Position numbers and translations under genes: made by a program
Shown: positions 63,781-64,000 of the stretch, piece after piece
How positions within the stretch are numbered: the stretch's first letter is position 1
How the letters are laid out: every line of letters begins with the position of its first letter
Notes under the pieces: generated by a model
The model's input: only the letters and a program-made list of their open reading frames with translations
Told to the model about the DNA's origin: nothing
Database searches by the model: none
NCBI RefSeq assembly: GCF_011682065.1
Contig: NZ_VUYU01000003.1
Span: forward strand, 248,001 to 312,000
Source: Massilia rubra
GTDB taxonomy: Bacteria > Pseudomonadota > Gammaproteobacteria > Burkholderiales > Burkholderiaceae_D
DNA: 64,000 nucleotides
Direction: 5' to 3'

Positions 63781-64000
63781 ACATCCGACATAACATTGTC
63801 CTGCGCCAGAAACTGGCGGCGGAATACGTGCTGGGCACGCTCAGGGGCGGCGCGCGGCGCCGTTTCGAAGGCTGGCTGCACCAGGACGCCGACTTGCGCA
63901 ATATCACCGCGCAGTGGCAGCAGCGCCTGGCACCCATGGCCGAGTTTGCCGGCGATGTGGCGCCGCCGAAAAGCGTGTGGCGCGGCATCGAACGGCGTCT
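63777..64000 (+). CDS. Anti-sigma factor RskA-like, N-terminal part (3' end outside window)
   Basis: The frame is open from ATG 63777, overlapping the sigma-factor stop, to the end of the window. The N-terminal 74 residues ([57 protein letters not shown]) form the anti-sigma domain that holds region 2/4 of the sigma factor, with the AAEYVLGTL motif usual in RskA proteins. The membrane and periplasmic parts lie beyond the window. Confidence 0.88.
   Translation, partial: MNIRHNIVLRQKLAAEYVLGTLRGGARRRFEGWLHQDADLRNITAQWQQRLAPMAEFAGDVAPPKSVWRGIERR

Overview
The window is a high-GC stretch of a chromosome from a betaproteobacterium. The closest fit is Oxalobacteraceae (Massilia, Duganella or Janthinobacterium type). 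The evidence is the gene order rsmI / lpoA-yraN-diaA-dolP, the leucine-catabolism (liu) genes, a DUF3034 protein, a secreted M4 protease, and dispersed palindromes with a core close to CCGTCATTCCCGCG. The assignment comes from protein and repeat character only; no 16S gene is present. No prophage, CRISPR array or intact insertion sequence was seen.

Layout. 1-3.6 kb: end of an acyl-CoA dehydrogenase, a GNAT acetyltransferase, a MORN-repeat protein, an AlkB-like oxygenase and a lipoprotein. 3.66-12.56 kb (minus): a tightly overlapping ten-gene secretion operon. It encodes GspF, GspE, PilM/N/O/P-like platform proteins, a lipoprotein secretin and three pseudopilin-like proteins. An M4 metalloprotease (12.7-15.2 kb), a plausible substrate, lies upstream. 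16-25.5 kb: an ACT-like protein, an S66 carboxypeptidase, a TonB-dependent receptor, a peptide-binding protein, an SpmAB-type membrane protein and a PBP4-type peptidase. 26.2-27.8 kb: an array of about ten 20-bp repeats plus three inverted half-units, leading directly into a Fic-family protein with a winged helix.

28.3-39.1 kb is a peptidoglycan-recycling region. It holds an amidase, a LysR regulator, a D-Ala-D-Ala dipeptidase, a BadF-type sugar kinase, a GHL10-type hydrolase, a sugar acyltransferase, an AmpG-like permease, MurQ and a GntR regulator, then a divergent D-amino-acid dehydrogenase. 39.1-40.7 kb is a small lower-GC module built around a zeta-toxin-like kinase. 41.3-52.1 kb is a long operon in which the biotin genes bioA-F-D-B sit inside the leucine pathway (liuB-C / bioAFDB / liuD-ghrA-liuE). 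A perfect 16-bp palindrome lies upstream, inside ychJ. MCC, the liuB/liuD enzyme, needs biotin, so the arrangement makes metabolic sense.

52.2-57.1 kb: a LysR regulator divergent from a cupin, tRNA-Pro, a TonB-like protein, and two exported alpha/beta hydrolases with an OhrR-type regulator; all three promoters share one operator-like motif. 57.3-61.8 kb: rsmI, lpoA, yraN, diaA/gmhA, dolP and a TlpA-type thioredoxin. 61.8-62.1 kb holds a small transposon-like element inserted into a palindromic repeat. A DUF3034 protein and an ECF sigma/anti-sigma pair close the window.

The palindromic repeats recur six times. At two loci (4.2 and 30.7 kb) they have become part of an open reading frame, altering a protein end.
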